This document shows, one piece after another, positions 1-8,413 of a stretch of 38,916 nt of DNA. Position numbers and translations under genes: made by a program. Source of the DNA: Alteromonas sp. IB21 (lineage in GTDB: Bacteria; Pseudomonadota; Gammaproteobacteria; Enterobacterales; Alteromonadaceae). The stretch covers positions 1 to 38,916 of the forward strand of contig NZ_JAEFCD010000037.1 in the NCBI RefSeq assembly GCF_016405965.1. Reading direction: 5' to 3'. The notes below the pieces were generated by a model. That model had not been told where the DNA came from. It did not search any database and saw only the letters and a program-made list of their open reading frames with translations. Position 1 is the stretch's first letter; every line of letters starts with the position of its first letter.

Positions 1-1486
1 CAACGTCTGCACTTAACCGTTTAGTTTTCTCCACTGCGCTTTGAAAGCGTTGAAATAACACATCATTTTCAATACTCATTCGTAGCCCAATCAAGCGATT
101 TACAGATTGGTCACCCACTGCCGCAAGGTGCTCGTTGAGTTTTTGGGTATACTCATCAAACTGAGGGTAATCGCCAATCGCTTTATAGGCTTGCGCCATC
201 GCTAGCAGCAACCGAGTCTTTTGGTGGTTTGGCAGTATTGAAATATCGATAGATTTGGCGGATTCGATGATCGATATCTGGCGGTCGAATTCAGTGTCAT
301 TGGTAATATCAACCTGTTTTAACATTGTTTCAGCAAGCTTCAGATTTGTATCTGCAATAACCTGTTGTTGCTGCGACTCCAATGATTTCTTGTGCAACTG
401 CAAGCTGGCAGCAATCACCACAATAAAAAATACCGCAGCAATGCCGATGGATTTTACATTGCGGTAACACCAGTTGAACGTGTCCAATGTTTTACTCGGG
501 TATGCAACAACTGGCCGCTTGTTTAAGTAAGCCAGAATATCCTGCTTCATTTCGATGGTGGTCTGGTAGCGTTCTGACGCATTCAGACTGGTAGCTTTTC
601 TGATGATACTGGTAAGTACCCGTGACAAATTAGCGTTTTCCAACTGTTCATTAAATTCAAAATGGTTGGGGACCTGCTGGGTCAATAATTGAAATAAGAC
701 CCGCCCCAAACTGAAAATATCGGAGGTCGACGTCACTGGCCTTCCATCCATGTGTTCGGGTGAGCAATAGTTAAAGGATACAGCACGCAGATAGAGGTTT
801 GTTGTGTCGGACTGGTTTTGCGAAATTAGTCTGGCTATACCAAAATCAACCACTTTAATCTGCTGGTCTTGGTCAACCATGATGTTGTGAGGCTTTAAAT
901 CCCTATGCAGAATCTGACTATTGTGGGCATGGCAGATTGCATCAAGAATTTGCAGAAACATGGTCAGCTTTGTAGTCTCGTTCGGTTGTTCCCGCTGACA
1001 AAACTCATCAATGGTTATGCCTTCAATAAATGACATCACAATAAATAATAAGCCGCTATCTGTTTTACCCGCATCCAGAATGTGCACAATGTGCGGATGA
1101 TTCAAATTGGCGAGCGATTGCGCTTCAATATTCGGTGCAAGGCTATTAGCCGTTTTCAGTGAGGCGGGGATGATCTTGATGGCTGCCGTTAACTCAAACT
1201 CTCCATCCGACCGCGAACCCTTATATACCGCCCCCATTCCCCCCACGTTGAGCAACTCCGTTAACGTGTAATTGCCGATAGTTGTGCCGATAAGCTCTTC
1301 GTAGTCTGTAACGCCCGTCGCATTTCTGAGCCCGTTCTCAAATATCGCTGTTATTGATTCAGGGCAGGCAGCCATTAGTGCTGTGAGTTCTTTTTGCAGT
1401 GCTGCATCGTTGAGGGCATTGATATAAGTTTGTTGTTGACTGGCATCCAGGCGATACAGATTTTCGAAGTGTTCATATAAGCTCAT
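1..1486 (-). CDS. Membrane Ser/Thr protein kinase, C-terminal part beyond window (kinase 1)
   Basis: Hanks-type kinase, expected to phosphorylate Ser/Thr of partner proteins at the inner membrane. 495 codons are visible from the ATG at 1486; the frame is still open at base 1. Seen: glycine loop NVGGMGAVY (about 80-88), ATP lysine K104 in AAIK, helix-C glutamate E121, catalytic HRDLKPHN (194-201) and VDFG (213-216), so all key residues are present and it is an RD kinase. One membrane helix at about 346-363 follows the kinase domain, and a presumably periplasmic helical region begins after it. It is a full-length paralogue of the kinase at 8414: similarity continues past the membrane helix (compare DTEFDRQISIIES with NSEVERQRDILST). 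The start has no clear Shine-Dalgarno. No sigma gene lies directly upstream, unlike the second kinase. Confidence 0.93.
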   Translation of the reverse strand, partial: MSLYEHFENLYRLDASQQQTYINALNDAALQKELTALMAACPESITAIFENGLRNATGVTDYEELIGTTIGNYTLTELLNVGGMGAVYKGSRSDGEFELTAAIKIIPASLKTANSLAPNIEAQSLANLNHPHIVHILDAGKTDSGLLFIVMSFIEGITIDEFCQREQPNETTKLTMFLQILDAICHAHNSQILHRDLKPHNIMVDQDQQIKVVDFGIARLISQNQSDTTNLYLRAVSFNYCSPEHMDGRPVTSTSDIFSLGRVLFQLLTQQVPNHFEFNEQLENANLSRVLTSIIRKATSLNASERYQTTIEMKQDILAYLNKRPVVAYPSKTLDTFNWCYRNVKSIGIAAVFFIVVIAASLQLHKKSLESQQQQVIADTNLKLAETMLKQVDITNDTEFDRQISIIESAKSIDISILPNHQKTRLLLAMAQAYKAIGDYPQFDEYTQKLNEHLAAVGDQSVNRLIGLRMSIENDVLFQRFQSAVEKTKRLSADV

Positions 1487-1973
1487 AGTGCGACTACTTG
1501 TTTGCAAATTAAGTTATAAAATGTGGCAGGGTTTAACGGGTTGTTTTGGTCGAATCAAGTACGTAGGTGCACCACAACGATCAACATGCCTCTAGCAAGG
1601 GAAAATGAGGAATGGTAAAAAGCCTCACGCATATCCATTGCATACTCTTTTATTGTGACGATGGTTAACTAGCCTGTATCGTCACCTAATTCGGAAACGT
1701 AAACATAACCTAAAATACAATTAAGTAAATAAAGATTGCTTATTTTCCATGGTGTTAAAGCCATTTCTTTGCTTTAGATCCAACTCGTTTGCTTGCTGCT
1801 CAGCCGCAGATGCAAGCCTCGCGAAAAGCGAGGCGCTAGTGACAGATGTGTTAGACCTGTTTTTTTACAGTAATTTTACGCTGCCTGGTTTGCCTGGTTG
1901 GCTGAGGAATATTATTGGTGCCTCGGTCGTGTCTGTGTTGAGCGGCCGACTTAGGGTAGCCACTTAGGGCAAA
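1487..1973. other. Intergenic stretch with two inverted repeats, no convincing gene
   Basis: About 490 bases lie between the 5' end of kinase 1 and the terminator of the metalloprotease gene. It should hold the kinase 1 promoter. Two structures stand out: the 8-base dyad at 1655-1685 (listed separately), and a GC-rich hairpin at 1816-1834 with a 7-base stem (GCCTCGC / GCGAGGC) and a 5-base loop without a T-run. An open frame at 1749-1967 looks non-coding. Confidence 0.6.
1655..1685. promoter_or_regulatory. Inverted repeat GTGACGAT-N15-ATCGTCAC
   Basis: Perfect 8-base arms at 1655-1662 and 1678-1685, separated by 15 bases, lie about 170-200 bases upstream of kinase 1. Spacing and position suit a dimeric regulator or a long-loop RNA hairpin. 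The regulator is unknown, and chance occurrence is possible. Confidence 0.35.
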
Positions 1974-2001
1974 CAAAAAATGGCGACATTAAGCCGCCAT
2001 T
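1974..2001 (-). terminator. Intrinsic terminator of the metalloprotease gene
   Basis: On the minus strand, AATGGCG and CGCCATT form a 7-base stem with a 9-base loop followed by a T-run (the complement of the A-run at 1971-1980). It begins 12 bases after the stop codon of the leftward gene ending at 2013. Confidence 0.75.
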
Positions 2002-2012
2002 GATATGTTGAG

Positions 2013-3929
2013 TTACTCTACTAGATTAGGATGGGCAACATCTCTGAGTTCTATTGCGGCATACGGCCGCAATAGATCGGAGTTTTCAATCAGTAATACT
2101 GCCCCATTCCCAAGAACATCTTCGGCTTCCCACATTTTAGCAGCACCAGATACCACTATTTGGCAGGTGCCATTTGCAGCAACTGTTGTATTGGCACACT
2201 TATCTGACTCGATAGCGAAGTCTTGATATGCCTGCCCTTTTATCGTGACATTTGTAATCTCAACAGGTTTACTGTTGCCATTGTTAAAAGTGACTGTCAG
2301 TTCGGAAGGTGTTTCTTCGTAGCTAAGACTAATAAGTGAACGTTCGATGGATACAACCGCTCTTGGCAGATTGGTTAAATCATCCCTTTCAACAAAAGTC
2401 CATTTAATACCTCGTACGGTATCGTGAAGGGATTCTCCGGGGAGTAAAACAGCGCCTTCCTCGCCTTCACCGGTATGCCATAAATAGGTTTCGGGCGACT
2501 TCATTCCATTGGGAAATACCTCATCAGCATTCGGCACATATAAGCGAATTTGCACCGAGTCAGGTGTTACATTCGTTTTGTCTTTGCCGTCCCAGTATTG
2601 ATAATCTTCTGTCGAAAAAGATACCCAGTAGGACATGTTTTCATGGCCGTGCTCACTGAGGTTTATACTACCCGCTTTTATACCATTAGACTTAACGTTT
2701 GAAGGCTCAATCGTCAGGTGAGTGTCATCAGTAACGATACTGACCTGTTGTTCTGTGATCCAGCCGGCTTGTGCTTTCCATACCGCATTCACCTGGCCGC
2801 GATACCCGCCCATGATTCCGTAAAAGTCACCATAGGGAAAATAGCTATACTCTTTCTTGGTATTTTCATCACAAAATTGTGGAAAACGAAGAGATAAAGG
2901 GATAATTCCCGTCATCTCACCTGAGCACCAGATAGCGGCTGAATGACCGAAGCCATACTCGTGACCCAGTTCATGGGCAAAATGCGGCGCAGTGACACCT
3001 TCGTAACCCGCTAAAACCAGTGGATAAAAGGTATAGGTATGATCATCTAATTGCCATGAGCTTGGTGAGAGCGTCGTCCAAGCCATAGATAAATCGTGGT
3101 CTATTTTGGGTGTATACATCATATACACCTGATAATCTTCCAAATTATAATTTGCCGCTGCATAAGAGTACATGTCAGACATATAGTCACTAGCAGCATC
3201 CCCTTCATAATCAATCTGGCGTTGCGGGAGCTCTGCCAGAGCCTTATAGGTAAATTCTACAACCTCCTTACCGAAAGTCATATTTTCAAAAAAGGGCAAG
3301 ATAGGGACGGCGGCGCCCTCAAGCAGGTATTGAGTGTTAGCCGCTGTCGACGTAGCCTCAGCAATATTCTGATCTTTGAAGTAATAGTGTGCAGCCAATC
3401 CCTTACGAATGTTCTGTTTGCTAAAAGTTGCGCTTACGGTGCAATTATTACTGACATTTTCAATCAGAAACGTATTGTCTACCCTTGTCCCCTCACAGCC
3501 GGTAAAGCTTTTTAGATAATAGCCATCATCAGCTGTCGCTAAAAATTCAACAGATTCTCCCATTGTTAGCGCTACGCTTTGTGGTGAAATGCTTCCCCCA
3601 GATGTGGACTCCACAGCCACAGAATATTCTATCAATGCATAAGTCGCTGAAACCGTGCACGCTTGACTTATACTGCCTGTGGTGTAAGTGTTTCCCTCTA
3701 AGTTGCCATCACACCCGCTGACAGACATCAGCTTATAGCCTTCACTAGCGGCCAGGGTGAATTGATTTGTTGAGCCTTGAACAGCTGCAATAGTTGAAGG
3801 CGAAATACTACCTCCTTCAGTTACATCAGTGGAAATGGTAAAAGTCTTTTCTGCGTTACTTTCATTTCCACCTCCACAGGCAAATAAAAACACACTCAAA
3901 GACGAAACCCAAAATAATCCTTTTGACAT
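2013..3929 (-). CDS. Surface lipoprotein metalloprotease, M11/gametolysin-like, with two B-repeat modules
   Basis: Predicted secreted zinc protease anchored by lipid. The ATG at 3929 is preferred over the upstream candidate at 3959 because GGAG lies 6-7 bases before it and it gives a clean lipoprotein signal: lipobox LFAC with Cys18, then three glycines, which argues against inner-membrane retention. Two similar modules follow at about 25-175 (GGSISPS..., GGSISPQ..., each ending CTVSATx), resembling the divergent InlB B-repeat family. The catalytic region has HELGHEYGFGH at about 319-329 (zinc HExxHxxGxxH) and a Met-turn GIMGG at about 371-375, as in M11 and related metzincins. The last 100 or so residues look like a beta-sandwich. 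It ends in a good terminator. Substrate is unknown. It lies between two kinase genes and next to a lipoprotein with a nearly identical N-terminal tether. Confidence 0.85.
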   Translation of the reverse strand: MSKGLFWVSSLSVFLFACGGGNESNAEKTFTISTDVTEGGSISPSTIAAVQGSTNQFTLAASEGYKLMSVSGCDGNLEGNTYTTGSISQACTVSATYALIEYSVAVESTSGGSISPQSVALTMGESVEFLATADDGYYLKSFTGCEGTRVDNTFLIENVSNNCTVSATFSKQNIRKGLAAHYYFKDQNIAEATSTAANTQYLLEGAAVPILPFFENMTFGKEVVEFTYKALAELPQRQIDYEGDAASDYMSDMYSYAAANYNLEDYQVYMMYTPKIDHDLSMAWTTLSPSSWQLDDHTYTFYPLVLAGYEGVTAPHFAHELGHEYGFGHSAAIWCSGEMTGIIPLSLRFPQFCDENTKKEYSYFPYGDFYGIMGGYRGQVNAVWKAQAGWITEQQVSIVTDDTHLTIEPSNVKSNGIKAGSINLSEHGHENMSYWVSFSTEDYQYWDGKDKTNVTPDSVQIRLYVPNADEVFPNGMKSPETYLWHTGEGEEGAVLLPGESLHDTVRGIKWTFVERDDLTNLPRAVVSIERSLISLSYEETPSELTVTFNNGNSKPVEITNVTIKGQAYQDFAIESDKCANTTVAANGTCQIVVSGAAKMWEAEDVLGNGAVLLIENSDLLRPYAAIELRDVAHPNLVE

Positions 3930-4100
3930 AAATTCTCCATGTAATACAACGTTGTACAAAGCCGATCATAGATTTGCTGTTGTGAAAGATTGAACTTCAA
4001 CACAAAGCGTAAAGCAATGATTTAAATGAAAATGCAAAGTGTAAGAAATGACCATCCTTACACATATTTAACAACTGTCGGATGTATTCCAGTTTGAACA

Positions 4101-4124
4101 GAAAGCCCTTTAAACAGGGCTTTC
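4101..4124 (-). terminator. Hairpin after the PKD lipoprotein gene
   Basis: Perfect 9-base stem GAAAGCCCT / AGGGCTTTC with a 6-base loop, 14 bases past the stop codon of the leftward gene ending at 4139. The T-run after the stem on the minus strand is weak, so termination may be partial. Confidence 0.6.
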
Positions 4125-4138
4125 GCCAAAAATAGGAA

Positions 4139-6007
4139 CTAGTTGGTATACGCGTTTTCGTAATGCACATACCAGGTATGATCTTCCAGCCCTTCAACTT
4201 CTATGTAGAACTCGATATCAGCATATTCGCCATATGTACGGTAGAAACCATAGGTAAACTCAACCGTTTCACCGGCATGAATGACTTGTCCGTCATAGAG
4301 CCCACGGAAAAATGCCGTTGTGACACCATTATTGTCCACTGCCGATACTCTGATGACGTAATCTCTGCCAGTGGCGGTGAAATTGTAAGGCTCTTCCAGA
4401 ATGACCTCATCACCATCCTCCACATACCATGACAGGTTTCCTCCATAGCTTGTAAATGGCCAGGCATATTGAGATCTTTGGTCGCCTTCCATCCACCAAA
4501 TGGTGATGGATTGCGTAATCGCCGAAACTAAAATATTGTCTGTAGTTGAGGTAATGCCGTCACTTACGGTAACAGCAACAACGTAGTCCCCTTCTACAGC
4601 TGCAATAAACGAAGGTGTTGAGGTATTTGCATCAAACAGGGTGGGATAATCATTGTCTGGGAAGCTTACGAATTCCCACTCATAGGTTAATACGTCACCA
4701 TTTTCATCATAACTAGCGCTAGCGTCTAGCAACACTGTATCGCCAGGCTGAACGGTTTGATCAATTCCGGCATCAGCAACGGGGGCAATATTTTCAATGT
4801 ACGCCGTAAGTTGGACTTCTACGGTCTCGCTATATAAGTCACCATCGAACACAACAAGTGTTACACGATAAGTACCTTCAATATCGGTAGTGAAACCAGG
4901 TGTTGCCGATATGGGGTCAGACAATACCGCAGAGCTGCCGTCTGGTGCATACAAAACCCAGGTGAATGAAATAGAGGTGTTTTCTGGATCGTAACTTGAG
5001 CTTCCATTTAACTCAACGATTGAGCCTATTTCGACGTCGTGCACGTCTGCAATTATCGCGACAGGAGGAAGGTTAGCAGTATCTGTCAAAATAGTGGCAG
5101 AATCTGTGTCTGTCAGCCCTGCCGAATCAGTGACGGTTAGCCAAGCGATATAAGTACCGCGAACGTCTGGCGCAAAGGTAATTGCTGCTAAGTCAGGCGT
5201 AGTAATTTCGGCAGTACTATTGGTTGGTGTTTCCAACGTCCATTGGTAACTGATGACATCGCCATCTGGATCATAAGAGTCAGAACCATTTACAGTCACA
5301 CCAGAGCCCAAAATGATGTTTTGATCATCACCGGCTTCTGCAATAGGTGGGTGATTGTCATCCTCAACGACAACAACAATCAAGTCAGAACTTTCCCCAG
5401 CATCATTATCAGTAACGACAAGCGTAACCTCATACTGTCCAGCCATGTCAGGCGTAAAAGAAAATGTAGGGCTATTCAATGCGTGAACTTGAGTATTACC
5501 ATCGGGCGATACCACCGACCATTGATAGGTCACTATCTCGCCATCTTCGTCATAGGAGCCACTAGCGCTAATCTCGACTTCAGTCCCAACGAATGTAGAG
5601 ATATCTTCACTACCTACGGCAACCGGTAGTTTATTAACATTGACAATGGTTACGGTAATGTCTTTTGAGGTGCTACTACCGAGCTCATCACTAGCAACCA
5701 GCCGAATAACCGTATCTTCATCGGCTTGCACCTCCGGCGCAGTAATCGATACGGTAGACTCAGTTACATTCGCCAGCGTTAAGCTGCTCCCCGACACCTG
5801 CGACCAGCTCAAAGTCACGCTATCACCATCTGGATCAGAAACCGTGGTTTGCAAATTTTGTGTGCTGAGTTCGTTTATCGTCAGGCTATCCAATGCATCA
5901 ATGACGGGAGCATTATTCACCACTGTTTTTTCTGCGTTACTTTCACTTCCACCTCCGCAGCCCGATAAAAGTAAAAGAGTGAAAACACAAACAATCGAAT
6001 ATTTCAT
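4139..6007 (-). CDS. PKD/Ig-like repeat surface lipoprotein
   Basis: Predicted lipoprotein on the outer membrane or cell surface, probably for binding or scaffolding. The signal is textbook (lipobox LLSGC, Cys17), followed by GGGSESNAEKT, a tether shared with the metalloprotease downstream. Five tandem beta-sandwich repeats of about 90 residues follow (about 30-490). Each opens with a P(V/I)A-like stretch, carries a conserved SYD(P/E)(D/E)G-type loop with a W about 10 residues later, and ends in a V-x-V-x-D pattern, as in PKD and REJ/K319L-like domains. The last 120 or so residues are rich in aromatics (IWWMEGD and many Tyr) and match no family I recognise; this may be the functional tip. The many acidic loops fit calcium-stabilised marine surface proteins. 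It probably shares transcription with the metalloprotease, subject to the hairpin between them. Confidence 0.85.
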   Translation of the reverse strand: MKYSIVCVFTLLLLSGCGGGSESNAEKTVVNNAPVIDALDSLTINELSTQNLQTTVSDPDGDSVTLSWSQVSGSSLTLANVTESTVSITAPEVQADEDTVIRLVASDELGSSTSKDITVTIVNVNKLPVAVGSEDISTFVGTEVEISASGSYDEDGEIVTYQWSVVSPDGNTQVHALNSPTFSFTPDMAGQYEVTLVVTDNDAGESSDLIVVVVEDDNHPPIAEAGDDQNIILGSGVTVNGSDSYDPDGDVISYQWTLETPTNSTAEITTPDLAAITFAPDVRGTYIAWLTVTDSAGLTDTDSATILTDTANLPPVAIIADVHDVEIGSIVELNGSSSYDPENTSISFTWVLYAPDGSSAVLSDPISATPGFTTDIEGTYRVTLVVFDGDLYSETVEVQLTAYIENIAPVADAGIDQTVQPGDTVLLDASASYDENGDVLTYEWEFVSFPDNDYPTLFDANTSTPSFIAAVEGDYVVAVTVSDGITSTTDNILVSAITQSITIWWMEGDQRSQYAWPFTSYGGNLSWYVEDGDEVILEEPYNFTATGRDYVIRVSAVDNNGVTTAFFRGLYDGQVIHAGETVEFTYGFYRTYGEYADIEFYIEVEGLEDHTWYVHYENAYTN

Positions 6008-6101
6008 AAAATGCCTACATCAAGTGTCGTTCCGATAACTATGGTCAACCGTTTTGCGATATAAGCCACAGTTCATAAAAATCTGAGCTGACTTCGCTGT
6101 A

Positions 6102-6983
6102 TTAAAAAATCAACTGATACAATAAAAATGCGCCAACCACGACAATGACTTTTCCGGTAAGGTTGGTCTTAAATACCGTCGAGGTATAACCAAACGCGTA
6201 ACCGAACAGGTTCTTTATCACCTCAAACACACCATCTATGCCTGAACTGGCTTCTTTTTTATCCGCCGCTGATTTCACCTTCTCAACACCGGACTTCATT
6301 GAAGTTACTGAGTTATTAGCATCGTGCTGCTTGAGCGCTATTTTTATCTCTGACACTTGTAAATTGAGGTTAGTGAGGAATGAAGACAGGCCATTGGAGC
6401 TTTGACTCACCATTGCCTGTGCACGTTGTTTCGCCGCATCAGTATTGATTGAAGGGGCTGGCACCGCGTCGTCACGATTTTTGGATTTCAACACCAGGCT
6501 TACCAGCATCATCAGGTATCCAATCACCAAAAGGTATGCACCAATACCGATAAACTTTATCAGCTTATGCCATCCTCTCGATTTGTATAGATCAATTCCC
6601 ATCAAGTCCAGTGAGTTTGCTATTTCCGATGTTTCGTCAAATGCATCGGCCATGTGCAGGCCATAGCTAATCAGGAAAAACGCCGCGATAGCTTTGGCTG
6701 CAAGCGGAAATATGCCTGTTGCTGCAGCGCCAATACCAATGGTTAAACAAAACAGCAGCAACACCATTTGTCCGCCCGACATTGAATCGGCGACACTCAC
6801 TGTTTCTGAGACACCTAAACTGCTAAGTTCAACAACGGGCAGAAAATGCCCCAGTGCAAAACAAATAAATGCTGCAATCGCAAATTTATTCAGCAGTTTG
6901 AACGAGGCTTGTGCAGTTGCTACGTTAGTGTCTGACGCTGGTGAATTATCACCGCCAGCCTGAATGACTTTTTCTTGTTCCAT
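6102..6983 (-). CDS. Polytopic inner-membrane protein of unknown function
   Basis: 293 residues; I do not recognise the family. Membrane helices are visible at about 33-51, 71-90, 92-109 and 142-165, with one at the extreme C-terminus (about 277-293). Between the fourth and last helices is a hydrophilic, probably helical stretch of about 100 residues rich in Ser, Lys and Gln. The start is supported by GGGAG about 6 bases before the ATG. It lies 25 bases downstream of the secreted-protein gene, so the two should be co-transcribed and may act together. It sits in the cluster between two membrane kinases, which makes a kinase-regulated envelope role plausible; this is inference from context only. 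Confidence 0.75.
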   Translation of the reverse strand: MEQEKVIQAGGDNSPASDTNVATAQASFKLLNKFAIAAFICFALGHFLPVVELSSLGVSETVSVADSMSGGQMVLLLFCLTIGIGAAATGIFPLAAKAIAAFFLISYGLHMADAFDETSEIANSLDLMGIDLYKSRGWHKLIKFIGIGAYLLVIGYLMMLVSLVLKSKNRDDAVPAPSINTDAAKQRAQAMVSQSSNGLSSFLTNLNLQVSEIKIALKQHDANNSVTSMKSGVEKVKSAADKKEASSGIDGVFEVIKNLFGYAFGYTSTVFKTNLTGKVIVVVGAFLLYQLIF

Positions 6984-7008
6984 GTAATACTCCCTATTAA
7001 GTCCGTTG

Positions 7009-7449
7009 TTAACCTTTAGTCACTGCGGAACAGGTACTGCCGTCAATCGCCACTTTAGGTTTGAACAATTCAAAATTGGCAGGTTTACCGCTATCAACGT
7101 CGACTGCGTTAATCACGATAGACATACTCAAGCCGCACTTAGTAGTCACGCCTACTGCATACGTACCGGCAGACGAGGCAAGAATGATTGCACTGTTTTT
7201 ATCAACCTTACTTGAAATATGGGGGCTGTCTTCTTCAACCAGATTGATTAAGTCTCCCCCGTACAGTGTGACAACCATTGCCCCTTTGCTCGGCATGGTG
7301 ACATTAAAAACTGTCGATTTTGATTGCTCTACTGAAATAAGCGCTGACGGAGCTGACGTCACCGCCAGCACACTGGCATCATTCTCAGCATTCGCAGACA
7401 GGGTTGTAAGTAGCAGCATTGATAACGCGAGTAATTGACGTTTAAACAT
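7009..7449 (-). CDS. Small secreted beta-rich protein of unknown function
   Basis: 146 residues from the ATG at 7449, chosen over an upstream start at 7479 because AGGAAG stands about 6 bases before it and it opens a normal Sec signal peptide (MFKRQ, a hydrophobic stretch, cleavage after ANA at about 21). The mature part is beta-strand-like and Ser/Val-rich, with two cysteines (TKCGLS and STCSAV) that could form a disulphide. No family recognised. It is the first gene of a leftward pair with the membrane protein at 6102 and diverges from the ECF sigma gene across 281 bases, so the two promoters share one control region. That makes it a prime candidate target of the sigma factor. Confidence 0.75.
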   Translation of the reverse strand: MFKRQLLALSMLLLTTLSANAENDASVLAVTSAPSALISVEQSKSTVFNVTMPSKGAMVVTLYGGDLINLVEEDSPHISSKVDKNSAIILASSAGTYAVGVTTKCGLSMSIVINAVDVDSGKPANFELFKPKVAIDGSTCSAVTKG

Positions 7450-7558
7450 ATCACTTCCTTCTCTAAACAAAATAATCACGTCTCCGCAATGCTATTTATT
7501 TTGGTAGCGTCAAAAGCGGGGCGTGTTTTATCCACACAGGAAGAAAAAATACGTAAAA

Positions 7559-7570
7559 CTCGGTACCGAG
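7559..7570. promoter_or_regulatory. 12-base perfect palindrome in the divergent promoter region
   Basis: CTCGGTACCGAG lies roughly midway between the divergent starts at 7449 and 7731. The position fits an operator serving both directions. No regulator can be named. Confidence 0.3.
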
Positions 7571-7730
7571 CCCAGATACGCAATTGAACAAATTTGCCGT
7601 AAAAATTTTTGTCTAAAAAGCTAAATATTAATAATCCAACACTAAAGTATAAAAAACTCGCTATGTAAATTTATTGCAAGACCTTGTAAACAGTAGTATT
7701 TTCTAGCAATTAAAGGAGACAGGATTTAAT

Positions 7731-8342
7731 ATGGAAGTCACCGAGTTATTAATCCAGTGGATAAATAAAGATCAGCAAACCAATCAGCAGCTTTATAATT
7801 TTTGTTATGAGCACTTTAAGCAGATAGCGCATAAAATCCGCCAGAAGCACTTCCTCAAAACCCAAAGCTCAGATAACCAGGATGAATTCCGCAATGTGAC
7901 GGAAGCCCTCCATAACACCACATCGCTGGTTCACGATGCGTATATCCGCCTTGCTCAAAGCGGGCATATAGATAAATCAACCAAAGCTGCATTTTTTAAA
8001 CACTTTGCCAATGTGGTGTACAGTATTTTAATTGATCACACCCGAAAAACCTTGTCGCAAAAGCGCACGCCACAAACGCTGCAACCAGATCTAACCATGC
8101 CCGATACGGCACTGTTAGAAAGGATCATAGATGTGCATAATCACATGGACAAACTTCGTGATAGTCATGAACGTCAGATATCGGTCTTTCAGCTTAAGTA
8201 TGCTTGTGGACTCGATGTTGCGGAGATTTCTGATATTTTTTCCGTGTCGAAATCGTCAGTAGAAAAAGATCTTACGTTTGTAAAACGTAAGCTCTCGCAG
8301 TCGCTTGGCGATACGGCACCGGCAATGCGAACCGTTGCATGA
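7731..8342 (+). CDS. ECF sigma factor of the kinase-linked type (ECF43-like)
   Basis: 203 residues with sigma region 2 at about 15-110 and region 4 at about 145-195 (LKYACGLDVAEISDIFSVSKSSVEKDL, read here in two parts, is the helix-turn-helix). It resembles the Sig-70_X6 group, whose hallmark is xLVHEAYLRL; here LVHDAYIRL at 66-74. Just before it, residues 62-65 read Asn-Thr-Thr-Ser, where ordinary ECF factors have the acidic DAED-like patch that contacts RNA polymerase. From memory of the literature, EcfP of Vibrio parahaemolyticus lacks this patch and is activated by phosphorylation of a threonine by the linked kinase PknT; EcfK/PknS of Xanthomonas citri is similar. The kinase gene starts 71 bases downstream on the same strand, and no anti-sigma gene is seen. 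The start has AAGGAG upstream. Confidence 0.9.
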   Translation: MEVTELLIQWINKDQQTNQQLYNFCYEHFKQIAHKIRQKHFLKTQSSDNQDEFRNVTEALHNTTSLVHDAYIRLAQSGHIDKSTKAAFFKHFANVVYSILIDHTRKTLSQKRTPQTLQPDLTMPDTALLERIIDVHNHMDKLRDSHERQISVFQLKYACGLDVAEISDIFSVSKSSVEKDLTFVKRKLSQSLGDTAPAMRTVA

Positions 8343-8413
8343 ATATTTCGCTAATTTGTTAACAAGGTTAGTCCGTTTTCAATCGCGAATTGTAGTTAAG
8401 GTAGTTATTCGCT

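Noticed and set aside
1749..1967. 72-codon open frame on the plus strand
   Set aside because: Composition is not protein-like, there is no ribosome site, and it spans a GC-rich hairpin. It most likely lies in non-coding DNA between terminator and promoter.
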